A stretch of DNA of 64,000 bases from Halococcus qingdaonensis (GTDB taxonomy: Archaea > Halobacteriota > Halobacteria > Halobacteriales > Halococcaceae). The stretch lies in assembly GCF_024508235.1 (NCBI RefSeq), contig NZ_CP101943.1:1709112-1773111 (forward strand). The letters run 5' to 3'. Positions 34,016 through 42,495 of the stretch are shown piece after piece. The notes beneath the pieces are model-generated. The model did not search any database and was not told the DNA's origin. It saw only the letters and a list, made by a program, of their open reading frames with translations. Numbering within the stretch: position 1 is the stretch's first letter; each line of letters starts with the position of its first letter. The position numbers were made by a program, and so were the translations under genes.

Positions 34016-34753
34016 ATGCAAGGACAAAACCAACAGCAAGCCTACGATCGCGGTACCACTATCTTCTCGCCCGACGGCCGACTCTATCAGGTGGAGTACG
34101 CCCGCGAGGCGGTCGAGCGCGGAAGCACGAGTCTCGGCGTCCGGACCGAGGAGGGCGTCGTTCTCGTCGCCGAACAACAGGTCCGGTCGCCGCTGATGGA
34201 GGGATCGAGCATCGAGAAACTCCACAAGGTCGACGACCACATCGCCGTCGGCTCGGCCGGCCACGTCGCCGACGCCCGCCAGCTGGTCGACTTCGCCCGC
34301 GAGCAGGCACAGGTCGAGCGACTGCGCTACAGCGAACCGATCGGCATCGAAACGCTCGCCGGGGCCCTCACCGACCACATCCAGGAGTACACCCAGACCG
34401 GCGGTGCGCGACCGTTCGGCGTCGCGCTACTCGTCGCCGGTATCGAGGACGGCGAGCCGCGACTGTTCGAGACCGACCCCTCGGGCACCGCGACCGGCTG
34501 GTCGGCGAGCGCCGTCGGTGCCGACCGCGACGCGATCCTCGACAATCTCGAAGCGAACTACCGGCCGGACGCGGATCTCGACGGTGGCATCCACACCGCG
34601 CTCCAAGCGCTCGCATCCGTGCGGGACGCGTTCGAGCCGAGCGAGGTGGCGATATCGACGATCGACACCGAGACCGAACAGTACCGGACGCTCGATGCGG
34701 ACGAGATCGAAACACACCTCGACGAGATCGATTTCGAGGACAACGATGAATAA
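34016..34753 (+). CDS. psmA: Proteasome alpha subunit
   Basis: 245 residues. It forms the outer gating ring of the 20S proteasome. The alpha-type N-terminus AYDRGTTIFSPDGRLYQVEYAREAVERG is the signature of the gate, with the RLYQVEYA box intact. There is no N-terminal Thr nucleophile, as expected. The gene overlaps psmB by 8 bp (ATGAATAA), a layout that would tie subunit synthesis together. Many haloarchaea keep psmA and psmB apart and have paralogues, so this may be one of several alpha genes. Confidence 0.95.
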   Translation: MQGQNQQQAYDRGTTIFSPDGRLYQVEYAREAVERGSTSLGVRTEEGVVLVAEQQVRSPLMEGSSIEKLHKVDDHIAVGSAGHVADARQLVDFAREQAQVERLRYSEPIGIETLAGALTDHIQEYTQTGGARPFGVALLVAGIEDGEPRLFETDPSGTATGWSASAVGADRDAILDNLEANYRPDADLDGGIHTALQALASVRDAFEPSEVAISTIDTETEQYRTLDADEIETHLDEIDFEDNDE

Positions 34754-35444
34754 GGACCGTCACCATACGATCGGGCTCGACAGCGAAGCGCACGCCACCA
34801 CACCCGAGTTCGGTGGCACGTCGCAGGGAGGCGACGGAAAGACGGAACTGAAGACGGGAACGACGACCGTCGGTCTCACGACCGCTGAGGGCGTCGTGCT
34901 CGCCGCCGACATGCGCGCGAGCGCGGGGAACATGGTGGCGAGCAAGAATGCTCGAAAGATACTCCAGATCCACTCGTCGGCCGCACTCACCATCTCCGGG
35001 AGCGTGAGCGCGGCCCAATCGCTGGTGGAATCGCTGCGCGCGGAGGTCCGCCTCTACGAGACCCGCCGCGACACGACGATGAGCCTGAACGCGCTCGCGA
35101 ACGTCACCGCGAACCGCCTGCGAAGCGGGAACTTCCGGATCGTCCAGCCGGTGCTCGGCGGCGTCGACGACGAGGGTGCTCACATCTACAGTATCGGCCC
35201 CGGCGGAAGCGTCATGGAGGAGGCGTACGCCACGAGTGGGTCGGGCTCGCCGTTCGCACTCGGCGTCCTGGAAGGGGAGTACGACGAGGAGGCGAGCATC
35301 GACGAGACCCGGACCACCGCGGCCCGAGCGGTCCAAAGCGCGACCGAGCGCGACACCGCCAGCGGCAACGGCCTCTCGCTCGCGACGATCACCGGGGACG
35401 GCGTCGATATCGACACCTACGAGCGTGTCGCACAGGCCCTCTAA
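34746..35444 (+). CDS. psmB: Proteasome beta subunit, catalytic
   Basis: 232 residues. The propeptide (1-38) ends with KTG before mature TTTVGLTTAEGVVLAAD. Thr39 becomes the N-terminal nucleophile (Thr1), and Asp17 and Lys33 in mature numbering (in LAADMR and NARKIL) complete the catalytic site. GSVSAAQSLVE and SIGPGGSVMEE are further beta-type motifs. The long acidic propeptide suggests regulated autoprocessing. It starts inside the psmA stop region, in the +1-shifted frame. Confidence 0.95.
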   Translation: MNKDRHHTIGLDSEAHATTPEFGGTSQGGDGKTELKTGTTTVGLTTAEGVVLAADMRASAGNMVASKNARKILQIHSSAALTISGSVSAAQSLVESLRAEVRLYETRRDTTMSLNALANVTANRLRSGNFRIVQPVLGGVDDEGAHIYSIGPGGSVMEEAYATSGSGSPFALGVLEGEYDEEASIDETRTTAARAVQSATERDTASGNGLSLATITGDGVDIDTYERVAQAL

Positions 35445-35671
35445 CCGCCACCTCTCTCGATAGCTGCGTTGGAAGAACAGCGGATCAACAGTACCGGAAC
35501 GACGACTGTACCGGGGAAATCGACGAGATCGTGGCCTCCTCGACGATCGTTCATCGGTCGATCCGGACCTCAACCGCCACACGACAGTGTTCCAACGGAA
35601 ACGCTCGGCGAACTCGTCAAGGGCAGCGCGCCGGCGAGAAAGGCTTATCGCCGTACGCGAGAACTCTCACC

Positions 35672-35908
35672 GTGCCCGAACCCGTCGAGACGAGCGATCC
35701 CGAGGGTGTCGACTACGGCTGGGTGATGCAGGTCACGTTCGTCCTCACGATCGTCGTCGGCGCGCCGATCGTCGCACTGCTCTCGGCGGGCACCCCGCTC
35801 GACTCCTGGAACGCGCGCGTCTCCTTCGCCGTCCGGGTCGGCGCGGTCGTCTGGATCGTCGTCGCGCTCGGCGTCTACGGCTACGCGCGCCGGACGAACG
35901 ATCAGTAG
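35672..35908 (+). CDS. Small two-helix membrane protein (haloarchaeal family)
   Basis: 78 residues from a GTG start. PEPVETSDPEGVDYGWVMQ leads into two membrane helices (VTFVLTIVVGAPIVALLSAG and VRVGAVVWIVVALGVYGYA). I recognise it as a conserved haloarchaeal protein (DUF5822 by memory). GGCTTATCG (35642-35650) is a TATA element at leaderless distance, which decides for GTG 35672 rather than upstream ATGs. The 227 bp before it (35445-35671) show no gene. Confidence 0.65.
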   Translation: MPEPVETSDPEGVDYGWVMQVTFVLTIVVGAPIVALLSAGTPLDSWNARVSFAVRVGAVVWIVVALGVYGYARRTNDQ

Positions 35909-36453
35909 CTCGTCGGCCCGTCGCCGACGTACGCAAACTGCGTACCGGCCCGCTCTGCGGCCTCCTCGTCACCCGCCGAATCACCCACGAACAGCGTCCG
36001 CTCGGGGCTCGCACCGAGTTCCTCGGCGGCGGCCAGCAGCGGTTCGGGCGCGGGCTTGCGCTCGGGAACCGAATCGCGACCGATAACGCTCCCCATCCGC
36101 TCGGCGAGCTCGTGTTTTTCGAGCGCGATGTGACAGGATTCTTCGCAGTTGAGTGAACAGATCCCGATCGGGAGTTCAGTCTCGATCTCGTCGGCGAACG
36201 GGAGTCGGCGCGCGTCGCGTGCGCCATCGCGTTCGGCCGCGGCGATGAGCGACTCGACATCGCTCTCGACGCCCGCGTCCTCGGCGGCATCGAGCATCGC
36301 CCAGGCGTCGAGCCCCGCCGGATCGAGGTCCGCATCGCGGAGCACCGTGGCGATCTCGCTCTCGACGGCCCGCCAGTCGACGGTGAGGCGCACGAGCGTG
36401 CCGTCGAGGTCGTAGACGACGGCGTCGACGTCGTCGGGGACGGTAACGGTCAT
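35902..36453 (-). CDS. HAD-family phosphatase
   Basis: 183 residues. HAD motif I is DAVVYDLDGTLVRL near residue 10-23, motif III contains the Lys of PERKPAPEPL, and motif IV is RTLFVGDSAGDEEAAERAG. A small helical cap lies between. It dephosphorylates an unknown phosphoester; the phosphoglycolate phosphatase/pyrophosphatase subgroup is nearest. Its 3' end overlaps the end of the convergent small membrane protein by 7 bp. Confidence 0.85.
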   Translation of the reverse strand: MTVTVPDDVDAVVYDLDGTLVRLTVDWRAVESEIATVLRDADLDPAGLDAWAMLDAAEDAGVESDVESLIAAAERDGARDARRLPFADEIETELPIGICSLNCEESCHIALEKHELAERMGSVIGRDSVPERKPAPEPLLAAAEELGASPERTLFVGDSAGDEEAAERAGTQFAYVGDGPTSY

Positions 36454-36490
36454 ACCGGGGCAAGAACAGGACGGGGGAAGTCGGCTTCGA

Positions 36491-37618
36491 TCAGTCGAGC
36501 AGCTCGCGGGCGATGACGTTCTTCTGGATGTTGCTCGTCCCCTCGTAGATGGTGGTGATCTTCGCGTCGCGATAGAGGCGCTCGACGCCGCCCTCGGTGG
36601 TGTAGCCGTAGCCACCGTGGATCTGGACCGCCTCGCTGGCCACGTCGACGGCGTTCTCGCTGGCGACGTATTTCGCCATGCTCGCGGCCTCGCGGTGTTC
36701 TTCGCCACGGTCGGCACGCCGGGCCGCATCCCGCGTCAGCAGCCGCCCGGCCTGCACCTTCGTCCGCATCTCGGCGAGTTTGTGACGGATCGTCTGGATC
36801 TCGCCGATGGCGTCGCCGAACTGCTCGCGCTCCTGGGCGTAGGCGAGCGACTCGTCGAGGGCATGCTGGGCGAGCCCCACCGCCTGCGAGGCGATGGCGA
36901 TGCGTCCCCCGGTGAGGATCGACAGCGCCGCCGACAGCCCTCGGCCCTCCTCAGTCAATCGGTTTGCGGCCGGAATCCGCGCGTCGTCGAACGTCAGACT
37001 CGTCGTGTCGCTCGCGCGCAGGCCGAGTTTGTCCTCTGTGGGACCGACCTCTAGACCCTCGGTGTCCTTCGGCACGAGGAACTGCGTGATGCTCCGGTCG
37101 TCCTCGCGGTCGGTCTTCGCGAAGAGGATAATGACCCCGGAGCGCTCGCCGTTGGTGATCCACTGCTTGTCACCGTTGATGACGTATTCGTCCCCCTCGC
37201 GCCGTGCCTCGGTGCTCATCGCGGCGGGGTTCGAGCCGGCATGGGGCTCCGAGAGCGCGAACGCACCCACGGGGCGACCATCGACCATCTCGGGCAGCCA
37301 ACGCTCGCGGTGGCGCTCGTCGCCGAACTCGGCGATGCAGGAGGTGGCGAGACAGTGGACCGACAGTGCCGTCGCCACCGCCAACATTCCGCCGGCGAGC
37401 TCCTCGTTCACCAAACTATAGGTGAGCGAATCGGCGTCAAACCCGCCGTACTCTTCGGGCGTCGTCAACCCCGTCATGTCGAGGTCGGCGAGACCGTCCC
37501 AGACGTCCTCCGGGAAGCGTTCCTCGCGATCGGCCCGCTCGGCCTCGGGCCTGATCTCCTCGCGGGCGAACTCGCGGACGGTGTCGCGGATGGCGCGCTG
37601 TTCGGCAGTGAGGTCCAT
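36491..37618 (-). CDS. Acyl-CoA dehydrogenase
   Basis: 375 residues, the classic length. FAD/substrate motifs are GAFALSEPHAGSNPAAM and GDKQWITNGERS, and IQTIRHKLAEM precedes the C-terminal QIHGGYGYTTEGGVERLYRD and YEGTSNIQKNVIAREL. The Glu of the last motif is the catalytic base of short/medium-chain enzymes. It differs from the enzyme at 8.1 kb, so the organism has at least two. The HAD gene is 37 bp downstream on the same strand. Confidence 0.94.
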   Translation of the reverse strand: MDLTAEQRAIRDTVREFAREEIRPEAERADREERFPEDVWDGLADLDMTGLTTPEEYGGFDADSLTYSLVNEELAGGMLAVATALSVHCLATSCIAEFGDERHRERWLPEMVDGRPVGAFALSEPHAGSNPAAMSTEARREGDEYVINGDKQWITNGERSGVIILFAKTDREDDRSITQFLVPKDTEGLEVGPTEDKLGLRASDTTSLTFDDARIPAANRLTEEGRGLSAALSILTGGRIAIASQAVGLAQHALDESLAYAQEREQFGDAIGEIQTIRHKLAEMRTKVQAGRLLTRDAARRADRGEEHREAASMAKYVASENAVDVASEAVQIHGGYGYTTEGGVERLYRDAKITTIYEGTSNIQKNVIARELLD

Positions 37619-37673
37619 ACCACTCCACTAGCTCCGGGCGCGCAAAAATCACCCGTTCCGGAGACTACTTCGC

Positions 37674-38186
37674 TCAGTCGTCGACGAGCGTCACATCCAG
37701 CCGGTCTTCGAGCGCTTCGACGAGCGAGCCCCCGACGCCGGCACGGGCGGCACGCCCCTCCTCGATCGCGGTGAGGCTTTTGGGATCGGCGTCGAGTTCG
37801 TCGGCCAGCGCCGCGATATCGAGGTTTGCCTCCTCACGTGCGCTCCGTGCTCGATCGCCGTACTCGGAGACGAGATACGGCAGCTGGTCGCGGTCGTAGT
37901 TCGTTCCCTCGCGCTCCCAATGGCTCGAATCACCCGTGCTGGCGTCCCCGAATTTCGTGACGTTGCTGGCCGCTCGCTGGCGATCACCACGACCGCTGGA
38001 GCCGCCGTCACGACTCCCGGTATCGCGATTCGACCGTCGATCCTGCTCGCCATGGGGGACGCAGTCGGGACAGAGATCGAGCTCGGCCCCGGAGACCATC
38101 GCCGTCGTCAGGTCGTCGCTCGCCGTCCCGCAGAGCTCGCAGCTCCCGCCACCCCCGGACGAGTCGCCGGTGGAGTATTTGGGCAT
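37674..38186 (-). CDS. MBF1-like zinc-ribbon plus HTH regulator
   Basis: 170 residues. A zinc ribbon (CELCG ... LCPDC, residues 16-42) is followed by a Gly/Ser/Arg-rich linker and an XRE-type helix-turn-helix (GDRARSAREEANLDIAALADELDADPKSLTAIEEGR). This layout matches archaeal multiprotein bridging factor-like proteins that link activators to TBP or ribosomes. On the minus strand a TATA box (CATTATACC, about 38209-38217) precedes the ATG at leaderless spacing. The intergenic repeat lies directly upstream. Confidence 0.78.
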   Translation of the reverse strand: MPKYSTGDSSGGGGSCELCGTASDDLTTAMVSGAELDLCPDCVPHGEQDRRSNRDTGSRDGGSSGRGDRQRAASNVTKFGDASTGDSSHWEREGTNYDRDQLPYLVSEYGDRARSAREEANLDIAALADELDADPKSLTAIEEGRAARAGVGGSLVEALEDRLDVTLVDD

Positions 38187-38604
38187 ACCCGATCTTTCGC
38201 GCGTGGACGGTATAATGCTACGCCTCCACTTTTTTAGACGGGGTCCTCGACTCGCTCACTCCGTTCGCTCGCCTCGAACCCCGACCAAAAACCTGGACTA
38301 AAAACTCCTGCTCACTCGCTCCGCTCGTTCGCAGTGAACCGCGCTCGTTCCACTCGCGCGGACGCTGACGCTTACCACAACCACCGCACAGCACCACAAC
38401 AGCCCACACTCCTCCCCAACCGATTCGCTCACTCGCGTTGCTCGTTCGCTCATCCCTCGCACGCCGATCCGCGCTCGGTGCTCACTACACTCACGGGTCG
38501 TTCCTCCCCGTTCGCATCGAGGCACTCACTACGTTCGTGTCTCGCGCTGTTCGCACACGAGCGCGAGCGCGCGCCAACCGCTACCGACTCGTCCGACTAC
38601 CGAA
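38187..38604. repeat. Intergenic repeat related to the 32.7-kb island
   Basis: 418 bp without a credible gene. After the promoter of the MBF1-like gene comes a T run (38230-38235), then blocks shared with the island at 32.7 kb: CCAAAAA(C/T)CT, GTGAACCGCGCTC-N8-CGCGCGGAC (38334-38363) and CCGCACAGCACC (38384-38395), in the same order with near-equal spacing. The inner arms CCGCGC/GCGCGG form a stem. A further 7-bp stem CTCGCGC/GCGCGAG lies at 38541-38567. The stretch is full of CTCGCT/CGTTCG permutations. Confidence 0.7.
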
Positions 38605-38787
38605 TCACTGCTCGTCTCGCCATTCCTCGATGCATTCCTCGTCACAGAAATGCAGGTCCTCGTTGGCTTCCGGCTCATCGCTGAGGGTCTCCCATTCGAG
38701 CGGATCGAGGCGCGCGCCGCAGTTCTCACAGGTCGCGCTCTCGGTCTCGCGACCGGGGTTCGGCGTCGTGTCACTTGGCTCGTCCAT
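38605..38787 (-). CDS. 60-residue zinc-finger protein
   Basis: Two Cys pairs: CENCG (residues 20-24) and HFCDEEC (46-52), forming a treble-clef-like site. The surrounding sequence RLDPLEWETLSDEPEANEDL is acidic. Small haloarchaeal family (DUF7576 by memory) of unknown role. The tiny size and intact cysteines make it a real gene in my view. Confidence 0.68.
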   Translation of the reverse strand: MDEPSDTTPNPGRETESATCENCGARLDPLEWETLSDEPEANEDLHFCDEECIEEWRDEQ

Positions 38788-38899
38788 CGGTCATGGGTGG
38801 GCCTCGACGTACTCCAGTCCATCGGCCATCGCGCTCGCTGATAAACGGCCACGTATCCGGGGACGAAAGGATTTGGCAGCGGCGGGCGATCATACTGCC

Positions 38900-39676
38900 A
38901 TGGATCTGGGACTCGGCGACAAGACGGCACTCGTCACCGGCGGCGGCGGACGCATCGGCAGTGAGGACTGCGAGACGCTCGCCGCGGAGGGCGCGGAGAT
39001 CGTCGTCCTGGACGTGGACCAGGACGGCGCGGAGACCGTCGCCGACGGGATCGAGGACGATGGCGGCACGGCCCACGCCGTCGAGTGCGATCTGACCGAC
39101 CGCGAGGACGTCGCCACGACGATCGAAGCCATCCGCGAGGAGACGGGCGGGATCGACGTACTCGTGAACAACGCCGGGATGGTCGACGCGCGCGCACGGG
39201 TCGAGAACTTCGAGGACGACATCTGGGAGCGCGATCTGGCGGTGAATCTCACCGGATCCTATAATGTCACCCGCGAGGTGTTCCCCGCGATGTGCGAACG
39301 CGGCTGGGGACGGATCGTCACCATGTCCTCGATGGCCGGCTGGCAGGGCGGCTTCGGCCAGATTTCCTACTCGGCGACCAAGGCCGCGCTCATCGGCTTC
39401 GGCAAGACGCTCGCACTGGAGGGCGCACAGTCCGGCGTCACCTCGAACGTCGTCGCACCGAGCATCGTCGTCGGCGCGCTCGCCGATCTCCCGCCCGAAC
39501 AGTTAGAAGAAGTCGACGAACACTTCGCGCGCATCGCCAAGGCCACGCCGATGCGACAGCTCGGCCGCGAGGAGGACGTCGCCAACCTCGTCACCTATCT
39601 CGCGAGCGAACAGTCGAGCTACATCACCGGCCAGGTCGTCGGCGTCACCGGCGGCATCGATCTCTTCTCGTTCTAA
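38900..39676 (+). CDS. Short-chain dehydrogenase/reductase
   Basis: 258 residues. Cofactor motif ALVTGGGGRIGSEDCETLAAEG and VLVNNAGMVDAR are present. The catalytic Ser-Tyr-Lys lies in IVTMSSMAGWQG and YSATKAALIGF. The C-terminal VTGGIDLFSF suits classical SDRs. The Asp in VVLDVDQDG suggests preference for NAD(H). Substrate unknown; 3-oxoacyl reductase-like. ATG at 38900. Confidence 0.92.
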   Translation: MDLGLGDKTALVTGGGGRIGSEDCETLAAEGAEIVVLDVDQDGAETVADGIEDDGGTAHAVECDLTDREDVATTIEAIREETGGIDVLVNNAGMVDARARVENFEDDIWERDLAVNLTGSYNVTREVFPAMCERGWGRIVTMSSMAGWQGGFGQISYSATKAALIGFGKTLALEGAQSGVTSNVVAPSIVVGALADLPPEQLEEVDEHFARIAKATPMRQLGREEDVANLVTYLASEQSSYITGQVVGVTGGIDLFSF

Positions 39677-39686
39677 AAATCGGGGG

Positions 39687-40223
39687 TCAGTTCGCGTACT
39701 TCTCGTCGGCGAACTCGTGATCCGGCTCGCCAGCGAGTTCGGTCAGCCTGACGGCGGCGTCGGAGTACTGGAGGATCTTCTGCATGTCACCGTCGAGCTC
39801 GAAGTCGCCGCCCATCAGCCCGTCGATGACGCCCATCTCTTGTTCCAGCAGCGCCTTCCAGTTCTCGGTGGTCGCCGAGAGCAGAAAGCCCTCGTCGACT
39901 TCCTCTGGGCTCTCGATGAGATACGCACCGGTACACTTCCCGTCTTCGAGCCCGCAGAACGCGTGGCCGACGTAGCCCCGATCGCTCGTCTCCTCGAGAT
40001 ACGTATCGAGCTCCTCCTGGAGGTAGTCGGGCATCGCCTCGACGTCGAGCTCGTCGACGGGCATCTCGGTCATCTCGAAGACGAAGTGGCCGTTGAAATC
40101 GACGCCCCAGCCCTCGCTCACGTCGGCGTACTCCTCGTCGCCGTTGATCTCTTCTTCATACGCGGCGAACCACGCCTGACTCGGGAAGAGCAGCGGGTCC
40201 GGCTCGTAATCGACGTCAGTCAT
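39687..40223 (-). CDS. SCP2 sterol-binding-like protein
   Basis: 178 residues. It resembles the haloarchaeal SCP2-type lipid-binding proteins: SEGWGVDFNGHFVFEMTEMPVDELDV, a Cys/Gly loop GHAFCGLEDGKCTGAYLI and a C-terminal LEQEMGVIDGLMGGDFELDGDMQKILQY, the SCP2 hallmark region. It may bind acyl-CoA or lipids. It is convergent with the SDR (10 bp gap) and divergent from the Bat-type regulator. ATG at 40223. Confidence 0.7.
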   Translation of the reverse strand: MTDVDYEPDPLLFPSQAWFAAYEEEINGDEEYADVSEGWGVDFNGHFVFEMTEMPVDELDVEAMPDYLQEELDTYLEETSDRGYVGHAFCGLEDGKCTGAYLIESPEEVDEGFLLSATTENWKALLEQEMGVIDGLMGGDFELDGDMQKILQYSDAAVRLTELAGEPDHEFADEKYAN

Positions 40224-40258
40224 TGTGTGACACCGACTAACGGTTCGCAGCCACACCA

Positions 40259-40270
40259 ATGAACGTTCAT
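40259..40270. promoter_or_regulatory. 12-bp perfect palindrome in divergent gap
   Basis: ATGAACGTTCAT is a perfect palindrome midway between the divergent SCP2-like gene and the Bat-type regulator. A TATA box AAAAGTATATG (40313-40323) for the regulator lies 43 bp further on. Confidence 0.4.
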
Positions 40271-40346
40271 CGGCGTATCCGCGGTCATTTATACGCTGCG
40301 TCGCGGTGCGGGAAAAGTATATGCGCCCGCTCCGCCCATCCCGGCT

Positions 40347-40997
40347 ATGCGGTACGTCACCTTCGTTCTCATCCCGCCCGACGGCGGCCTCCACCCCTCC
40401 GACCGGCGACTGGCCGAGGATTCGGACGTGACGCGCACGGCGCTACACGACATCAACCGCCTCGACGACGGCACCGCCGTCACGCTCTACCGACTCGACG
40501 GTACTGTCGAACGCGTCGAGGAAATCCTCGACGACTGCGCAGGCGTCCTCGCGCACAACGTCTCGGCGACCGGCGACAGCGTCCACGCCTACGTCCACTT
40601 CGAGACCAACGATGTCGTCGCGGGGCTGCTCGCGGTGCCTCACGCCCACGGGATCATCCTGGACACACCGATCGAGTTCACCCCTCGTGGCGGGCTCCGG
40701 ATGACCGTCGTCGGCGAGGAGGCGACGATCCGCGAGACGATCGGCACCGTCCCCGACGGGATCGGTCTCAAGCTCGAAGAGACCGGCGAGTACGAACCGA
40801 GCGCCCAGCGGCTGTTCGCCAGACTCACCACTCGCCAGCAGGAAACGCTCAAGGCGGCCATCGAGGCGGGCTACTACGAGGTTCCCCGCCGGGCGACACA
40901 CGCCGACATCGCCGAGCGCCTCGATCGGACCGGCGGCACCGTCGGCGAACATCTCCGCAAGATCGAGGCGGCGGTGCTCACCGCGATCGTCCCCTGA
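40347..40997 (+). CDS. Bat-type HTH-10 transcriptional regulator
   Basis: 216 residues. The C-terminal 60 residues form the HTH-10 domain typical of bacterio-opsin activator relatives: LTTRQQETLKAAIEAGYYEVPRRATHADIAERLDRTGGTVGEHLRKIEAA. The N-terminal part carries the beta-rich sensor common in this family without a recognisable PAS or GAF signature. Target genes are unknown; the divergent SCP2-like gene is a candidate. Leaderless start indicated by the TATA box. Confidence 0.86.
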   Translation: MRYVTFVLIPPDGGLHPSDRRLAEDSDVTRTALHDINRLDDGTAVTLYRLDGTVERVEEILDDCAGVLAHNVSATGDSVHAYVHFETNDVVAGLLAVPHAHGIILDTPIEFTPRGGLRMTVVGEEATIRETIGTVPDGIGLKLEETGEYEPSAQRLFARLTTRQQETLKAAIEAGYYEVPRRATHADIAERLDRTGGTVGEHLRKIEAAVLTAIVP

Positions 40998-41065
40998 TCA
41001 CCGATCGACCGTCTGCGTCGACGGGCCTGTGAGCGATCGTCGACTGTCGGGCAGCTGGCGGTGAA

Positions 41066-42094
41066 TCACGAGCCTCCGGCGGCGAGCCCGACACCGTCGG
41101 CGATCAGTTCGTACGATCGAACCCGGTCGTCGGGATCCGGAATCATGTTCTGAACGACGACCTCGTCGACGCCGACCTGCTCGGTCATCTGTTCAAGGAG
41201 ATCTCGTACTGTCGCGGGGCTGCCGGAGATCTGCTGTGGCCAGTCGCCCGGTTCGATCGACTGTGGTGTCGGATCGGGAACGCCACCGAGTTCGTCGATC
41301 GCGTCGTCGACGGCCGGAGGTGTGCCGACCTCGCCACGCTCGAGTCGCTGGTAGTACGCTTCGACCGAGGCGCGGAGACGCGCGGCTTCCTCGTCGGTCT
41401 CGCCACAGGAGACGTTCACCCCGATCATCCCCGCCGGTTCGTCCGGGGCGGCCGCGAACGGGGCGGGCTCGAAGTGCTCCCGGTAGGCCTCGAACGCTTG
41501 TGGGGCGACGCCGGGCCGGATGAACGCCGCAAAGCAGTACGGGAGTCCCAACCGGCCGGCGATCGCGGCGCTGTTCGGGCTGGAGCCGAGCACCCACGTC
41601 TGGGGAACGGCCTCGCCCGAACGAGCGAGCTGCAGTTGGCTGTAGGGATGGTCGTCCGGAAAGCCATTGTAGAGATGTTTGACGGCCTCCTCGATCTTGT
41701 CGGCGTGGTCGTCCTGCTGCTGGTTTTGATTGTACTGGAGCGCGTGATCGGCGGCCGGTTGTCCCGACGCTCGCCCGAGCCCCATATCGATCCGCCCGGG
41801 CGCGAGTGCGTCGAGCGCGCTGAACGTCTCGGCCACCTTGTACGGGCTGTAGTGGTTGAGCAGCACCGTCCCCGAGCCGAGGCGAATGTCGGACGTCTTG
41901 GCCGCGAGATGGGCGATCAGCACCTCCGGGGTCGTGCTCGCCGTCGAGTCACCGCCGCCGTGGTGCTCGGCCACCCAGAAGCGTGAGTAGCCGAGCTCTT
42001 CGGCCCGCTGAGCCAGTTCGATGGTGTTGTCGTACGCATCCGTCGCCGTACCACCCTCGGGGACCGTCCCGAGGCTAACGATCGACAGCTCCAT
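41066..42094 (-). CDS. Luciferase-like monooxygenase (LLM) family oxidoreductase
   Basis: 342 residues. It opens with LSIVSLGTVPEGGTATDAY and ELGYSRFWVAEHHGG, typical of the MsnO8 group of flavin-dependent LLM proteins; IRLGSGTVLLNHYSPYKVAE, GRIDMGLGRASG and VLGSSPNSAAIAGRLGLPY follow. Substrate unknown; cofactor could be FMN or F420. It has no obvious operon partner. Confidence 0.9.
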   Translation of the reverse strand: MELSIVSLGTVPEGGTATDAYDNTIELAQRAEELGYSRFWVAEHHGGGDSTASTTPEVLIAHLAAKTSDIRLGSGTVLLNHYSPYKVAETFSALDALAPGRIDMGLGRASGQPAADHALQYNQNQQQDDHADKIEEAVKHLYNGFPDDHPYSQLQLARSGEAVPQTWVLGSSPNSAAIAGRLGLPYCFAAFIRPGVAPQAFEAYREHFEPAPFAAAPDEPAGMIGVNVSCGETDEEAARLRASVEAYYQRLERGEVGTPPAVDDAIDELGGVPDPTPQSIEPGDWPQQISGSPATVRDLLEQMTEQVGVDEVVVQNMIPDPDDRVRSYELIADGVGLAAGGS

Positions 42095-42495
42095 GCAATG
42101 GTTACCTCCTCACGACTGAATAGCCGTTCGGCTCTCGATCCAGGACAACGACCGAGACCACGAAATCGCGGCCATCAGCGCTTGCAGCGCCGATCATGTA
42201 CCGACGAAGACGTGAGATACCCATCGAGTCGAGAGCAGGATGTGGAAAGAAGGGATGGCGGGATGTGGCCACCGAGACGTAGTATGTGGTAATACAGCAA
42301 TCCAACATAAGCATTATTAATACTGAAAGCGGAGACGGAGACGTGTTCGGTCGTATGACTGGTGAGTGAACGCGAACGGATGACACGGGTCACGGCGACC
42401 GTGGTCGGTGTCGTCGTTCGCAGTCGGCTTCGACCGACACCGCCGTCGGGAGAACCGCCCACCAGTATACGCCCCTCAGCACATCGCATCAGTCA
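42095..42495. other. Long regulatory-looking gap before gdh
   Basis: 401 bp between divergent genes with no gene I trust. It contains an AT-rich core (42282-42330) with the palindromic motif at 42306-42326. A transcript starting about 25 nt after that motif would have a leader near 145 nt before the gdh start. No convincing box is nearer to gdh. Confidence 0.5.
42306..42326 (+). promoter_or_regulatory. Promoter palindrome shared with the 60.8-kb gene
   Basis: Plus-strand CATAAGCATTATTAATACTG (plus one base). The reverse complement matches 60804-60824 at 20 of 21 positions. It includes a TATA-like TTATTAATAC, so it is likely a core promoter with an overlapping operator, 170 bp before gdh. Confidence 0.55.

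Noticed and set aside
38281-38600. CRISPR-like or tandem repeat array in the CTCGCT-rich gap
   Set aside because: The words are irregular permutations without constant repeat and spacer lengths.
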